The translations under genes and the position numbers were made by a program. This document shows, piece after piece, positions 16,561 through 24,883 of a stretch of 64,000 nt of DNA. This DNA comes from Lentiprolixibacter aurantiacus (GTDB lineage Bacteria > Bacteroidota > Bacteroidia > Flavobacteriales > Flavobacteriaceae). The stretch covers positions 310,001 to 374,000 of the forward strand of contig NZ_JAPFQP010000002.1 of NCBI RefSeq assembly GCF_026241225.1, given 5' to 3'. Under the pieces are notes generated by a model. It was not told the origin of the DNA and ran no database searches. It worked only from the letters and a program-made list of their open reading frames with translations. Position 1 is the stretch's first letter. Each line of letters opens with the position of its first letter.

Positions 16561-17493
16561 ATGAGTTCCCTACTACATATTACGAACGGTGATAGTTTTA
16601 CCCAGAGGTTAACGAAACTTAAGTTAAACGGGGATATTATTACCTGGCGGGAAATGCTCTGTGAAGGAAAAACTGAGACTGATGTTGGGAGCGAATCTTT
16701 CTGGAAAACACGTTTCGATTTTTTACACAAAAACTATAACGTAAGCAAATCCTGGTTCGTTGAAAAGACCCTCAAGGAATACAGATCTTTATGCAACCAC
16801 AAACAGCAGGATCAGATAGTTCTCTGGTTTGAATACGACTTGTTTTGCCAGATCAATATGCTTGCAGTCATCAGCTGGCTGAAAAGTCACCGGCGTTATG
16901 CAGACATATCCCTTGTCTGCAGTGGCAACGAAGATGAGACTGACAAAATGTACAGTCTTAATGAATTAACGGACGAACAACTGCTTGATCTTTATAAAAA
17001 TCGCGTTCATTTATCCCAGAACGATATTGAATATGCCGATTATGTATGGCAACTTTATTGCAGTGATAACCCAATCCGTCTGGAAAACCTGATGGATTTT
17101 GAGAATTATCAGTATGAATACCTGTCAGATGCCATAAAAGTACACCTCAAAAGGTTCCCTACCATCAAAAATGGCCTGAATGAAATTGAGAACAAGGTAC
17201 TGGAATTGTCATATAATGAGAAGCCTGCTTCTAAAAAAGCCCTGCTGGGCGCGGTTATGAAAAACCAGGGGTATTACGGTTTTGGGGACAGCCAGTTCCA
17301 AAGGGTAATCACAAACCTCAAACCACTGTTCAGCGGATTTAATCCTGTAAAGCTAACCAAAAAGGGAAAGGAAATCCTGGATGGTCAAACCAGCTATTAC
17401 GCTGAGCTGAGGGACGAATCGGCTTATCTTGGAGGTGCCTTGAAATATAACTTCCTTTATAACACGGAATCTGATCGTATCCTAAAATTGTAG
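16561..17493 (+). CDS. DUF1835 domain protein
   Basis: A 310-residue soluble protein with no signal. The N-terminus MSSLLHITNGDSFTQRLTKL and the following GDIITWREMLCEGKT are the DUF1835 signature (HITNGDS ... WRE.L..GP). IVLWFEYDLFCQINMLAVISWL is the second conserved block. The C-terminal region (LPTIKNGLNEIENKVLEL, GFGDSQFQRVITNL) resembles the DUF3658-type helical tail, with a possible winged-helix character. Biochemical role unknown; DUF1835 proteins are often near regulatory or stress genes. It is the first gene of an operon with a nucleoside phosphorylase (1-base gap) and a binding-protein-like gene. Confidence 0.82.
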   Translation: MSSLLHITNGDSFTQRLTKLKLNGDIITWREMLCEGKTETDVGSESFWKTRFDFLHKNYNVSKSWFVEKTLKEYRSLCNHKQQDQIVLWFEYDLFCQINMLAVISWLKSHRRYADISLVCSGNEDETDKMYSLNELTDEQLLDLYKNRVHLSQNDIEYADYVWQLYCSDNPIRLENLMDFENYQYEYLSDAIKVHLKRFPTIKNGLNEIENKVLELSYNEKPASKKALLGAVMKNQGYYGFGDSQFQRVITNLKPLFSGFNPVKLTKKGKEILDGQTSYYAELRDESAYLGGALKYNFLYNTESDRILKL

Positions 17494-17494
17494 T

Positions 17495-18367
17495 ATGCCC
17501 CTGAAGGCTTCTGAATTAATCCTGAACGCCGACCAGAGCATTTACCATCTCAACCTGTTGCCGGAAGACCTGGCTCCTATCGTAATTGTGGTTGGTGATC
17601 AGAACCGTGTAGCGCGGGTTTCTCAGCATTTTGATGAAATTGAGGTCCAAAAATCCAGAAGGGAGTTCATCACGCACACAGGCCGCTTAAGAGGAAAACG
17701 TATTTCTGTGGTTTCTACAGGAATTGGCACGGACAACATTGATATTGTCCTGAATGAGTTGGATGCTCTTGTGAACATAGACTTCACCACCAAAAGCATT
17801 AAAGAGGATATAACTCAATTAGATATAGTTCGGATAGGTACTTCAGGGGCAGTACAGGCAGATATACCCATAGATTCCATGGTTTTAAGCGATTATGCTA
17901 TTGGATTTGACAATGTGCTGCATTTTTATCACAACAAAGGCCTGGGAAATTCAGAAATTGAAAGGGCTTTCATTACTCACACCCAATGGCCAGCCCACAG
18001 GTCCAGACCTTATGTAATTGCTGCCAGTACAGCACTGGCAGACAGCCTTCATTCCCCTGGGGTGATACGTGGCTTTACAGGTACCAATACCGGATTTTAT
18101 GGTCCTCAGGGTCGCCAATTGCGTTTGAAGCTGGGAGATCCACAGCATAATGAAAAACTCACCTCATTTGATTACAACGGATTAAAACTCACCAATCTGG
18201 AAATGGAATCTTCAGCTATATACGGACTTTCCAGGTTAATGGGTCATCGTGCAGCTTCCATGAATTGCATACTTGCCAACAGGGTTACCGGTGAGTTTTC
18301 GGCAAATCCTGCAGCTGCTGTTGATCGGTTAATTGAATATACCCTCAGTAAAATAGTCTCCATATGA
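17495..18367 (+). CDS. Nucleoside phosphorylase (uridine phosphorylase family)
   Basis: A 290-residue cytoplasmic enzyme of the PNP/UDP phosphorylase family 1. Key blocks are IVVGDQNRVARVSQHFD (phosphate-loop region), VVSTGIGTDNIDIVLNEL (STGIGxxxxxI), VRIGTSGAVQ (GTSG) and LTNLEMESSAIYGL, which supplies the Glu-Met-Glu pair that contacts ribose. It should split a nucleoside with phosphate to base and ribose-1-phosphate. Length and motifs are normal, and base specificity (uridine or other) is not certain. Its stop overlaps the next start (ATGA at 18364), so the binding-protein-like gene is translationally coupled. Confidence 0.88.
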   Translation: MPLKASELILNADQSIYHLNLLPEDLAPIVIVVGDQNRVARVSQHFDEIEVQKSRREFITHTGRLRGKRISVVSTGIGTDNIDIVLNELDALVNIDFTTKSIKEDITQLDIVRIGTSGAVQADIPIDSMVLSDYAIGFDNVLHFYHNKGLGNSEIERAFITHTQWPAHRSRPYVIAASTALADSLHSPGVIRGFTGTNTGFYGPQGRQLRLKLGDPQHNEKLTSFDYNGLKLTNLEMESSAIYGLSRLMGHRAASMNCILANRVTGEFSANPAAAVDRLIEYTLSKIVSI

Positions 18368-19212
18368 TTGAAGTCCGCATTGCAGGGGTGCCTGAACATT
18401 TTAATTTACCCTGGCATATGGCTATAGAAGAAGGCGCCTTTGCCGATAAGGGAATAGATCTGCAGTGGGAAGACGTGCCGGAAGGAACAGGTAGAATGTG
18501 CAATATGCTGGCCAATGAACAAACTGACCTGGCTATCACTCTTACTGAAGGTATTGTCAAAAGCATAGCGGAAGGGAATAAGGTTCGGGTTTTACAGGAG
18601 TACATCTCCACTCCCCTACTGTGGGGAGTCCACGTAGCCTATAATAGCCCTTTTACAGACCCCTCTGAACTGGAAGGAGGCAAAGTGGCTATCAGCAGGT
18701 ATGGCAGTGGAAGCCATCTTATGGCTTTTGTGCATGCCAGGGAGAAGGGATGGGATACAGAGGACCTTCAGTTTGAGGTGGTCAACACACTGGACGGCGC
18801 AGTCGATTCCTTGCAATCCGGATGGGCAGATTACTTTATGTGGGAACATTTTACCACCAAGCCGCTGGTTGATAATAATACGTTTAGGAGGCTGGAAGAT
18901 TGTCCTACCCCCTGGCCCTGTTTTGTCATTGCGGTACGACAGTCCTTCCTTAATAAAAACGAGCAGCTGGTGAAGGAAATCCTGAATACAATTAACGGCT
19001 ACAGCAGGGAATTCAAACAAATACCCAGTATAGACAGGACTCTTGCTAACCGCTACGGGCAACAACTGGACGATATCAGGGAATGGCTTTCCAAAACCAG
19101 ATGGAGTCAAAAACAATTAGACGTCCTTACAGTTGATAATGTGATAGATACCTTATTTGGTCTTAACTTAATATCTAACAAGATAAAACCAGGAGATATC
19201 CTCACCAATTGA
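18364..19212 (+). CDS. Periplasmic-binding-protein-like protein without signal peptide
   Basis: A 282-residue protein resembling the NMT1/THI5-like and SsuA/TauA group of type 2 substrate-binding proteins: VRIAGVPEHFNLPWHMAIEE, then GTGRMCNMLANEQTDLAITLTEG, SRYGSGSHLMAFVHARE and DYFMWEHFTTKPLVD. It begins MIEVRIAGVP with no signal peptide or lipobox, so it is likely cytoplasmic. No ABC transporter genes are nearby. THI5-like proteins can be suicide enzymes or sensors instead of transport proteins, and the coupling to a nucleoside phosphorylase suggests a nucleobase-like ligand. Both are inference. It overlaps the convergent ung gene by 11 bases. Confidence 0.72.
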   Translation: MIEVRIAGVPEHFNLPWHMAIEEGAFADKGIDLQWEDVPEGTGRMCNMLANEQTDLAITLTEGIVKSIAEGNKVRVLQEYISTPLLWGVHVAYNSPFTDPSELEGGKVAISRYGSGSHLMAFVHAREKGWDTEDLQFEVVNTLDGAVDSLQSGWADYFMWEHFTTKPLVDNNTFRRLEDCPTPWPCFVIAVRQSFLNKNEQLVKEILNTINGYSREFKQIPSIDRTLANRYGQQLDDIREWLSKTRWSQKQLDVLTVDNVIDTLFGLNLISNKIKPGDILTN

Positions 19213-19867
19213 TCGGTTCATGCCCGTTTTGGCTTAAGATTTCATTGGTTTTACTGAAGTGTTTGTTTCCAAACCAAAGTCCGCGGTTAGCGCTGAGGGG
19301 TGATGGGTGCCCCGAAGTTAGAATGTAGTGCCTGCTTTCATCTATCAGGGCAGCTTTCTTTTTGGCAAAACCTCCCCAAAGAAGAAAAACAAGACCCTCC
19401 CGTTTTACTGATAATTGCCTGATCACCGCATTGGTAAATACCTCCCAACCTTTGTTCTGGTGGCTTCCCGCCTGTTTTGCACGAACAGTAAGGGTAGCAT
19501 TCAGTAAAAGGACACCCTGGTCTGCCCAGGGAGTAAGATCCCCGCTTTCAGGGTAAGGCTTGTCCAGGTCTGATTGTATTTCCTTGAATATGTTGATCAA
19601 TGAAGGGGGATGTGCTACTCCTGCCCTAACAGAGAAGCACAAGCCATGTGCCTGTCCCGGTCCATGGTAGGGGTCCTGACCAATTATAACAACCCTGGTC
19701 TTTTCAAATGGACTATGTTCAAATGCATTGAAAATATCTTTACCCCTGGGGTAACAGGTATTTTTCGAGTATTCCTCTTTTACAAAAGCAGCCAATTGAG
19801 CAAAATAAGGCTTATCGAACTCTGGTTGCATCTGCTCCTTCCAACTGGGATGTATATCTACGTTCAT
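19202..19867 (-). CDS. ung: Uracil-DNA glycosylase, family 1
   Basis: A 221-residue enzyme of standard Ung length. The water-activating motif GQDPYHGPGQAHG contains Asp65, PPSLINIFKEI is the DNA-compression loop, LLLNATLTVR follows, and SGHPSPLSA is the leucine/histidine loop. It removes uracil from DNA as the first step in base-excision repair. The start ATG at 19867 follows a full promoter (19893-19922). The 3' end overlaps the convergent binding-protein-like gene by 11 bases. Confidence 0.96.
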   Translation of the reverse strand: MNVDIHPSWKEQMQPEFDKPYFAQLAAFVKEEYSKNTCYPRGKDIFNAFEHSPFEKTRVVIIGQDPYHGPGQAHGLCFSVRAGVAHPPSLINIFKEIQSDLDKPYPESGDLTPWADQGVLLLNATLTVRAKQAGSHQNKGWEVFTNAVIRQLSVKREGLVFLLWGGFAKKKAALIDESRHYILTSGHPSPLSANRGLWFGNKHFSKTNEILSQNGHEPINW

Positions 19868-19892
19868 GAAACTGCTACCTGGGCATGGAAGA

Positions 19893-19922
19893 CAAAAATA
19901 ACCATTCGTTTTAGCAGGGCAA
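19893..19922 (-). promoter_or_regulatory. Promoter of ung (TTG, 19 bases, TATTTTTG)
   Basis: On the minus strand TTG (19920-19922) and TATTTTTG (19893-19900) are separated by 19 bases, a full match to the Bacteroidota TTG-N19-TAnnTTTG pattern. The -7 element lies 25 bases from the ATG. Confidence 0.65.
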
Positions 19923-19950
19923 TAAGGAAATTGACACGAAATGTGGAGGA

Positions 19951-21012
19951 TCAGCGACCGAGGAAAGATAGTTGTTCTGCAACTTCAAGATTTTGAACAA
20001 TACGCTGCTCAAGTTCACTGATATAGTCCCGGGACTTTTTACCGGGCTTATACTCGTATGCTTTTTCTGCCCATGACCTGGCTTCCTCAAGATCATCCAG
20101 GTATTCATATACCACTGCAAGATTATGGCAGGACATAGCTTTTAGCTTTTTCTTTATGTTGCCGAGCTCTTCTTTCCAAAGCACAATAGCACCTTCCCAG
20201 TCCTCTTCCTGTATCTTTTTTTGGGCAGCAACAAAAGCTTCGGATCCTGTGGAGTAATAGCTCCGATAAATGGTTCTTTCAGATGGTTGTAATCGCGAAC
20301 CCAGTGCATCACCAGATCCCCTGCTTTTTACAACAAGGGAGTCCCGTAGGGTACCTATGCTATGATATGCCCTTATAGGACTGCTTCCTGTTCCACGGGC
20401 AATAATCTGGTCTTTGAAGTAAAATTCATCCAATACTAGCTCTTGAAAGGGATCATATATCTTCCAGCCGTTTTCTATAAGGGTTTCCAATGTAAGCTCA
20501 TGGCCTTTTTTAGCGACCTCTGCGCGCATCAGGTCACGTTCGTGGATTCTGGTCTTTCTTAATGTTAATCGTGTGTCTGCCTGATAATAGTCCAGGGAGA
20601 ACAGAGCATCCAGCCCAAAGCGTTCACAAAAAGAACGAATATTATCCCAGGAGGCTTCGGTTGGCTTACCACCATCTAACATAATAAACTCACCGATTTG
20701 AGGAAGTCTGAGAATAGTATCGAACCTGGGGTCTTCCAGGAGTTTATTCAAAAGTCCGTCCATGGCGGCATCCACACCTTTTTCAGTGAGAAAATCATCA
20801 TCCCTGGAAACAAGCTTTGCAATACCGGAGGAAAATGCCTCCTCCTCAGACAAAGAGGAAATGCTCTTAACCACCCCTATTCGTTTCATATTCTGAGGCA
20901 CCTGAACCCGGGCTGGTTCAACAACACCTATAGCCAGTTGTTTTGTACTACTGCAACTCATCAACATAGAGACAAGCAGACATGAAACAAATATGAGTTT
21001 TAAACTTTTCAA
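19951..21012 (-). CDS. DUF6340-like lipoprotein with TPR-like C-terminus, copy 1
   Basis: A 353-residue predicted lipoprotein (signal ending LMSCSS). It fits the DUF6340 family of Bacteroidota: a conserved opening (GVVEPARVQVPQNMKRIGVV), a middle part with FCERFGLDALFSLDYYQADTR, and a C-terminal helical stretch (EEDWEGAIVLWKEELG ... NLAVVYEYLDDLEEARSWAEKAYE) that looks like tetratricopeptide repeats. Function unknown; an envelope role is implied. The start must be TTG at 21012, because no ATG precedes the signal and a stop lies 12 bases upstream. It is a tandem paralogue of the gene 19 bases upstream. Confidence 0.78.
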   Translation of the reverse strand: MKSLKLIFVSCLLVSMLMSCSSTKQLAIGVVEPARVQVPQNMKRIGVVKSISSLSEEEAFSSGIAKLVSRDDDFLTEKGVDAAMDGLLNKLLEDPRFDTILRLPQIGEFIMLDGGKPTEASWDNIRSFCERFGLDALFSLDYYQADTRLTLRKTRIHERDLMRAEVAKKGHELTLETLIENGWKIYDPFQELVLDEFYFKDQIIARGTGSSPIRAYHSIGTLRDSLVVKSRGSGDALGSRLQPSERTIYRSYYSTGSEAFVAAQKKIQEEDWEGAIVLWKEELGNIKKKLKAMSCHNLAVVYEYLDDLEEARSWAEKAYEYKPGKKSRDYISELEQRIVQNLEVAEQLSFLGR

Positions 21013-21031
21013 ATTGAAAATAGATTATTTA

Positions 21032-22081
21032 TCACCTGGAATTCAGTTGCTCTTCAAGCAGGTTGTTCTGCCTCTGCCTGAACCTGAGGATGTTCAGGTA
21101 ACGCAGCGCGTCATTAATCCTGTAATCTATATAAGATCTGGAGGCCCACTCAACTGCTGCATCCAGGTTGCCATTGATCTCATTGATTATAGCCATATTG
21201 TAACAGGCCCTTCCGGCGATCTTTGGCTTGGGATTTCCTACCTCGAGTTCCCACAATTCGGCAGCACCCTGCCAGTCACCGGCCTGGGCCCTACGTTTTG
21301 CTATTTCAAAGTTACCACTGCCCCGGACGAAGTAATCCCTGGCAATTCTTCTTCTTGTCGGTATCAAGCGGTTACTGTAGTTTTCCCCGAGCACTGCGCT
21401 ACGATCCATTATAGCTTCTTTCCTGTTTAAAATAGCTTCATATGCCTTAACAGGGTTAATGCCCTTGCCCGAAACCATCACCTGACCCTCGCATAAGAAT
21501 TCATCCGCCAGGAACTGATCCCTTGCATCATAAATTCTCCATCCATTGCGGATGAGAGTGTTCAGGTGCAGTTCATGCGCAGGAACGTTAACCTTTATGC
21601 CCAGATCATTTGGAAGTTGCAGTGTAGTCATATTGTAAGAAACCCTGGTATCTGTGTCATACAGGGCCAGGGAGAATATGGCATCTACCTGCTGTTCTTC
21701 ACAAAGCCTGTCTATTTCGTCCCAGGAAAGCGCAGCCGGAAGTACGGCAAGGCCTTTCTTAACTGCCTCATCATCTATGATCTTGATTTCATCGAAAGTA
21801 ACATGTCGGTCCAATGCCCTGAACAGGGCATCCACAGCAGCCTGAGCTCCCTCCTTGTCAAGCATTTTCCCCTCCGCTGATAGAATCTGGTCTATTTTAT
21901 CGACGTTCTTGTTTTTCTCTGAAGGAAGGCTCCGGTTTATGATACCTATTCTTTTGACATCAGGAGAAAGTGAAACAATAGCTGGTTCTGTAATCCCCAT
22001 GCTCAGCCGGTTAGTAGCACTACAGCTAACCACCAAACTGGCCAGTACCGAACTTAAGAAGAGTATTTGCAATCTTTTCAT
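21032..22081 (-). CDS. DUF6340-like lipoprotein with TPR-like C-terminus, copy 2
   Basis: A 349-residue predicted lipoprotein (MKRLQILFLSSVLASLVVSCSA; lipobox VVSC). It is a paralogue of the preceding gene: both share GITEP/GVVEP near residue 30, VKRIGIINR, EEQQVDAIFSLALYDTDTR, IRNGWRIYDARDQFLADEF and RRAQAGDWQGAAELWELEVG. The paralogy is clear but identity is modest, so the duplication is old. The frame is open 42 bases further upstream, but the ATG at 22081 gives the signal peptide. Function unknown. It is the first gene of the pair. Confidence 0.8.
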   Translation of the reverse strand: MKRLQILFLSSVLASLVVSCSATNRLSMGITEPAIVSLSPDVKRIGIINRSLPSEKNKNVDKIDQILSAEGKMLDKEGAQAAVDALFRALDRHVTFDEIKIIDDEAVKKGLAVLPAALSWDEIDRLCEEQQVDAIFSLALYDTDTRVSYNMTTLQLPNDLGIKVNVPAHELHLNTLIRNGWRIYDARDQFLADEFLCEGQVMVSGKGINPVKAYEAILNRKEAIMDRSAVLGENYSNRLIPTRRRIARDYFVRGSGNFEIAKRRAQAGDWQGAAELWELEVGNPKPKIAGRACYNMAIINEINGNLDAAVEWASRSYIDYRINDALRYLNILRFRQRQNNLLEEQLNSR

Positions 22082-22259
22082 GGGCAGCAATTTTAGTTTT
22101 AACCATAAACTTCCCATTTTCAAGACCAGGTTCCCTTCTACAAAACACTTATATGGACCGATTATTGCCCTTTATCACGAAATTCACAGTGCGAGCAATA
22201 CCCGTTTCAGGCTACTAATATGTCCGATTACGCTCACTGATTTGTGGAATAAAGCAGGT

Positions 22260-22289
22260 TTTGGGTATCCCGGCTATTGACTACCTTTG
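22260..22289 (+). promoter_or_regulatory. Promoter of mutS2 (TTTG, 18 bases, TACCTTTG)
   Basis: TTTG at 22260-22263, an 18-base spacer and TACCTTTG at 22282-22289 match the Bacteroidota consensus at both elements. The ATG at 22308 is 18 bases further on. Confidence 0.7.
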
Positions 22290-22307
22290 CTGGGCAATAA
22301 AATTCCC

Positions 22308-24479
22308 ATGAGCGGTATACTCAAAAAAACCTTGCAGGATCTGGAATTCCCCCTGGTATTGGAACAGGTTTCGGCCTATTGTAATACGGAACTGGGAAAG
22401 GAAATGGTATTGCAAATCAGTCCTGTAATGAAAAATGATGAGTTAACCTTTAGCCTGGGAAAAACTTCGGAATATTTATCGTCATTCAGCAATGAGAACC
22501 GCATCCCAAATCACGGTTTCGATTCAATTGCGCAGGAGCTGCAACTACTTGGGATTGAAAATACCGTGCTGGAAATTGCCGGGTTTCGCAAGATTGCCGA
22601 CATCTGTGGGTCCATAAGCACCCATAAAAAGTTCTACAAAAAATTCGAGGAGTACTACCCATTGCTACACCAATCGGCTGATGTGATTCTTGAAAACAAG
22701 GAGATCCCTGAGCAAATCGGACAGGTTATTGACCGGTTTGGGGAGGTGAAGGACCGGGCTTCCGAAGCACTTTTTCGAATAAGGCGTGAGATCAACCAGG
22801 TAAGGGGAAAGATTAACCAAAGCTTTAACGCGGCCCTTAATCGTTATCACGCCTCTGAATTTCTTGACGAAATACGGGAATCTGTTGTTGAAAATCGCAG
22901 GGTACTTGCTGTTAAGGCCATGCATCGTAAAAAGGTGAAAGGTACTGTGATGGGCAATTCAAAGACCGGTAGCATTGTATATATTGAGCCTGAGGCAGCC
23001 CTCCGATATAGCAGGGAGCTTAATAACCTTGAGTTTGAAGAGCGGGATGAAATACAGCGAATCTTACGTGAATTGACGGCTACCATAAGGCCTTACCGCG
23101 AATTGCTCAGTATCTATCAGGGTTTTCTCGCAGACATTGACCTAACTGCTGCAAAGGCAAAATATGCAAGGGAAATAAATGCCTTGCTGCCTGAAATCAA
23201 CAATGAACAAAGGCTGTATTTGCGCGATGCCTACCATCCGCTTTTGTTTTTGAGCAACAAGAAACTCAAACAAAAAACCTGGCCGCAAACCATTGAACTC
23301 AGTCCGGAAAACAGAATAATTGTCATTTCCGGACCCAATGCCGGGGGAAAGAGCATTACCCTCAAAACAATTGGGCTGTTGCAATTAATGCTGCAATCCG
23401 GTTTGCTAATACCCGTCCATGAACGCAGTAGTCTCTGCCTTTTCTCCAAGATCCTTACGGACATAGGAGATAACCAGTCCATTGAAAATCATTTAAGTAC
23501 TTATAGCTACAGGCTTAAAAATATGAATAGCTTCCTGAAAAAATGTGATGCCAATACCCTCTTCCTGATAGATGAGTTCGGAACCGGTAGTGATCCCGAG
23601 CTGGGAGGCGCACTGGCCGAAATATTCCTGGAAGTATTCTATGAAGCCCATTCCTTTGGGGTAATAACCACCCACTACGCCAATCTCAAAGCCCTGGCAA
23701 ACGAATTACCGCATGCTGCCAACGCGAACATGCTCTTTAATTCCAGGACTTTGCAGCCCACCTTTCAGCTCGAAATGGGGCAACCCGGAAGCTCCTTTAC
23801 CTTTGAGGTAGCGCAGAAAAATGGAATTCCGTATAGCCTTATTAACCGGGCCAAGAAAAAAGTTTCCCGTGGAAAAGTCCGTTTTGATGCCACCATTGCC
23901 AAGCTTCAGAAAGAACGCTCTAAAATGGCCGAAACGGGGAGTAGACTCCAGGAAGAGGAGGTTAAAGCAAGAGATGAAGCCAAGAAGCATAAAACCCTTA
24001 GTGCTAAGCTTAAAAGCAAACTGGAAAATTATCAGGAATTGTATGATCACAACCAGCGGATGATTCATCTTGGAAACAAGGTGAACACCGTTGCAGAAAG
24101 GTACTTCCAGGATAAGAAGAAAAGGGTTTTGGTTTCAGAACTGCTTCGGATCGTTGAGACTGAAAACAGTAAGCGTAAAAAGAAAACAGCAAAAGAAGCC
24201 AAGGCTGACAGGGAAAGAAAAACAAAGGTCGCTCAGGAGCTGCAGGAAGAAGTTAAGGTGGTCAGGAAAGCGAAAAAGGAGGCCCTGAAAATTGCTGAAC
24301 AGACTGAAAAGAAAAACCCCCGCCCTGTTTTTAAAGTTGGAGACAGAGTACGGTTATTTGATGGTAAGGCAGTGGGTAGCATTGACAGTCTTGAAAAAGG
24401 AAAGGCTGTAGTAAATTACGGGGTCTTTACGACTAAGGTGAGCGTGGAACAGCTGGAACTGGTAGAGAAGCATAAATGA
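22308..24479 (+). CDS. mutS2: MutS2-type ATPase without Smr nuclease domain
   Basis: A 723-residue MutS2 protein. The order is an N-terminal core (LEFPLVLEQVSAYCNTELGKEM), a long clamp region, the MutS ATPase with Walker A GPNAGGKS (342-349) and Walker B TLFLIDEFGTGSDPELGG, then a charged coiled coil and a final beta domain (FKVGDRVRLFDGKAVGSI). The C-terminal Smr endonuclease of Bacillus or Thermus MutS2 (total about 780) is missing; the gene stops after the KOW-like domain with no frameshift, which I believe is usual in this lineage. Likely roles are recombination suppression or collided-ribosome rescue. The start is the ATG downstream of the promoter. It overlaps the DCC gene by 4 bases. 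Confidence 0.9.
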   Translation: MSGILKKTLQDLEFPLVLEQVSAYCNTELGKEMVLQISPVMKNDELTFSLGKTSEYLSSFSNENRIPNHGFDSIAQELQLLGIENTVLEIAGFRKIADICGSISTHKKFYKKFEEYYPLLHQSADVILENKEIPEQIGQVIDRFGEVKDRASEALFRIRREINQVRGKINQSFNAALNRYHASEFLDEIRESVVENRRVLAVKAMHRKKVKGTVMGNSKTGSIVYIEPEAALRYSRELNNLEFEERDEIQRILRELTATIRPYRELLSIYQGFLADIDLTAAKAKYAREINALLPEINNEQRLYLRDAYHPLLFLSNKKLKQKTWPQTIELSPENRIIVISGPNAGGKSITLKTIGLLQLMLQSGLLIPVHERSSLCLFSKILTDIGDNQSIENHLSTYSYRLKNMNSFLKKCDANTLFLIDEFGTGSDPELGGALAEIFLEVFYEAHSFGVITTHYANLKALANELPHAANANMLFNSRTLQPTFQLEMGQPGSSFTFEVAQKNGIPYSLINRAKKKVSRGKVRFDATIAKLQKERSKMAETGSRLQEEEVKARDEAKKHKTLSAKLKSKLENYQELYDHNQRMIHLGNKVNTVAERYFQDKKKRVLVSELLRIVETENSKRKKKTAKEAKADRERKTKVAQELQEEVKVVRKAKKEALKIAEQTEKKNPRPVFKVGDRVRLFDGKAVGSIDSLEKGKAVVNYGVFTTKVSVEQLELVEKHK

Positions 24480-24883
24480 ACGGCGGGCATGATATCATAT
24501 TATTCGATGGGGTATGCAATTTATGCAACTCAGCGGTGCGATTTATAATTAAGCGTGATAAGTCAGATCGTTATCGTTTCGCAGCCTTGCAGAGTTCCCT
24601 GGGCAAAAAGCTTACTACCGAAAGAAATATAGACACAAATAAAATCGATTCCATTGTCCTTATAGAACCCGGCAGGGCCTATTTTATCAAGGCTCCTGCA
24701 GCATTGAGGATTGGCAAGCAATTTGGAGGTTTCTGGAAATTACTCGCTGTATTTGAATGGGTTCCACCGGTAATCAGCAACTGGGTTTACGATATTGTGG
24801 CAAAAAACCGGTATCGGTGGTTTGGACGGAGGGATCAATGCATGATACCGACTGCAGAGCTAAAGGAAAAATTTATCGACTGA
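24476..24883 (+). CDS. DCC-family thiol-disulfide oxidoreductase-like protein (DUF393)
   Basis: A 135-residue protein with the DCC motif FDGVCNLCNSAVRFIIKRD at residues 10-28, including the CxxC of a thioredoxin-like fold. RYRFAALQSSLGK, GFWKLLAVFEWVP and NRYRWFGRRDQCMIP are the other blocks of the family. The exact substrate is unknown; the CxxC implies thiol redox chemistry. It is translationally coupled to mutS2 (ATGA) and ends directly against the convergent DUF1704 gene. Confidence 0.85.
   Translation: MNGGHDIILFDGVCNLCNSAVRFIIKRDKSDRYRFAALQSSLGKKLTTERNIDTNKIDSIVLIEPGRAYFIKAPAALRIGKQFGGFWKLLAVFEWVPPVISNWVYDIVAKNRYRWFGRRDQCMIPTAELKEKFID

Noticed and set aside
18364-19212. An ABC importer operon
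   Set aside because: The binding-protein-like gene has no signal peptide and no permease or ATPase gene lies nearby.
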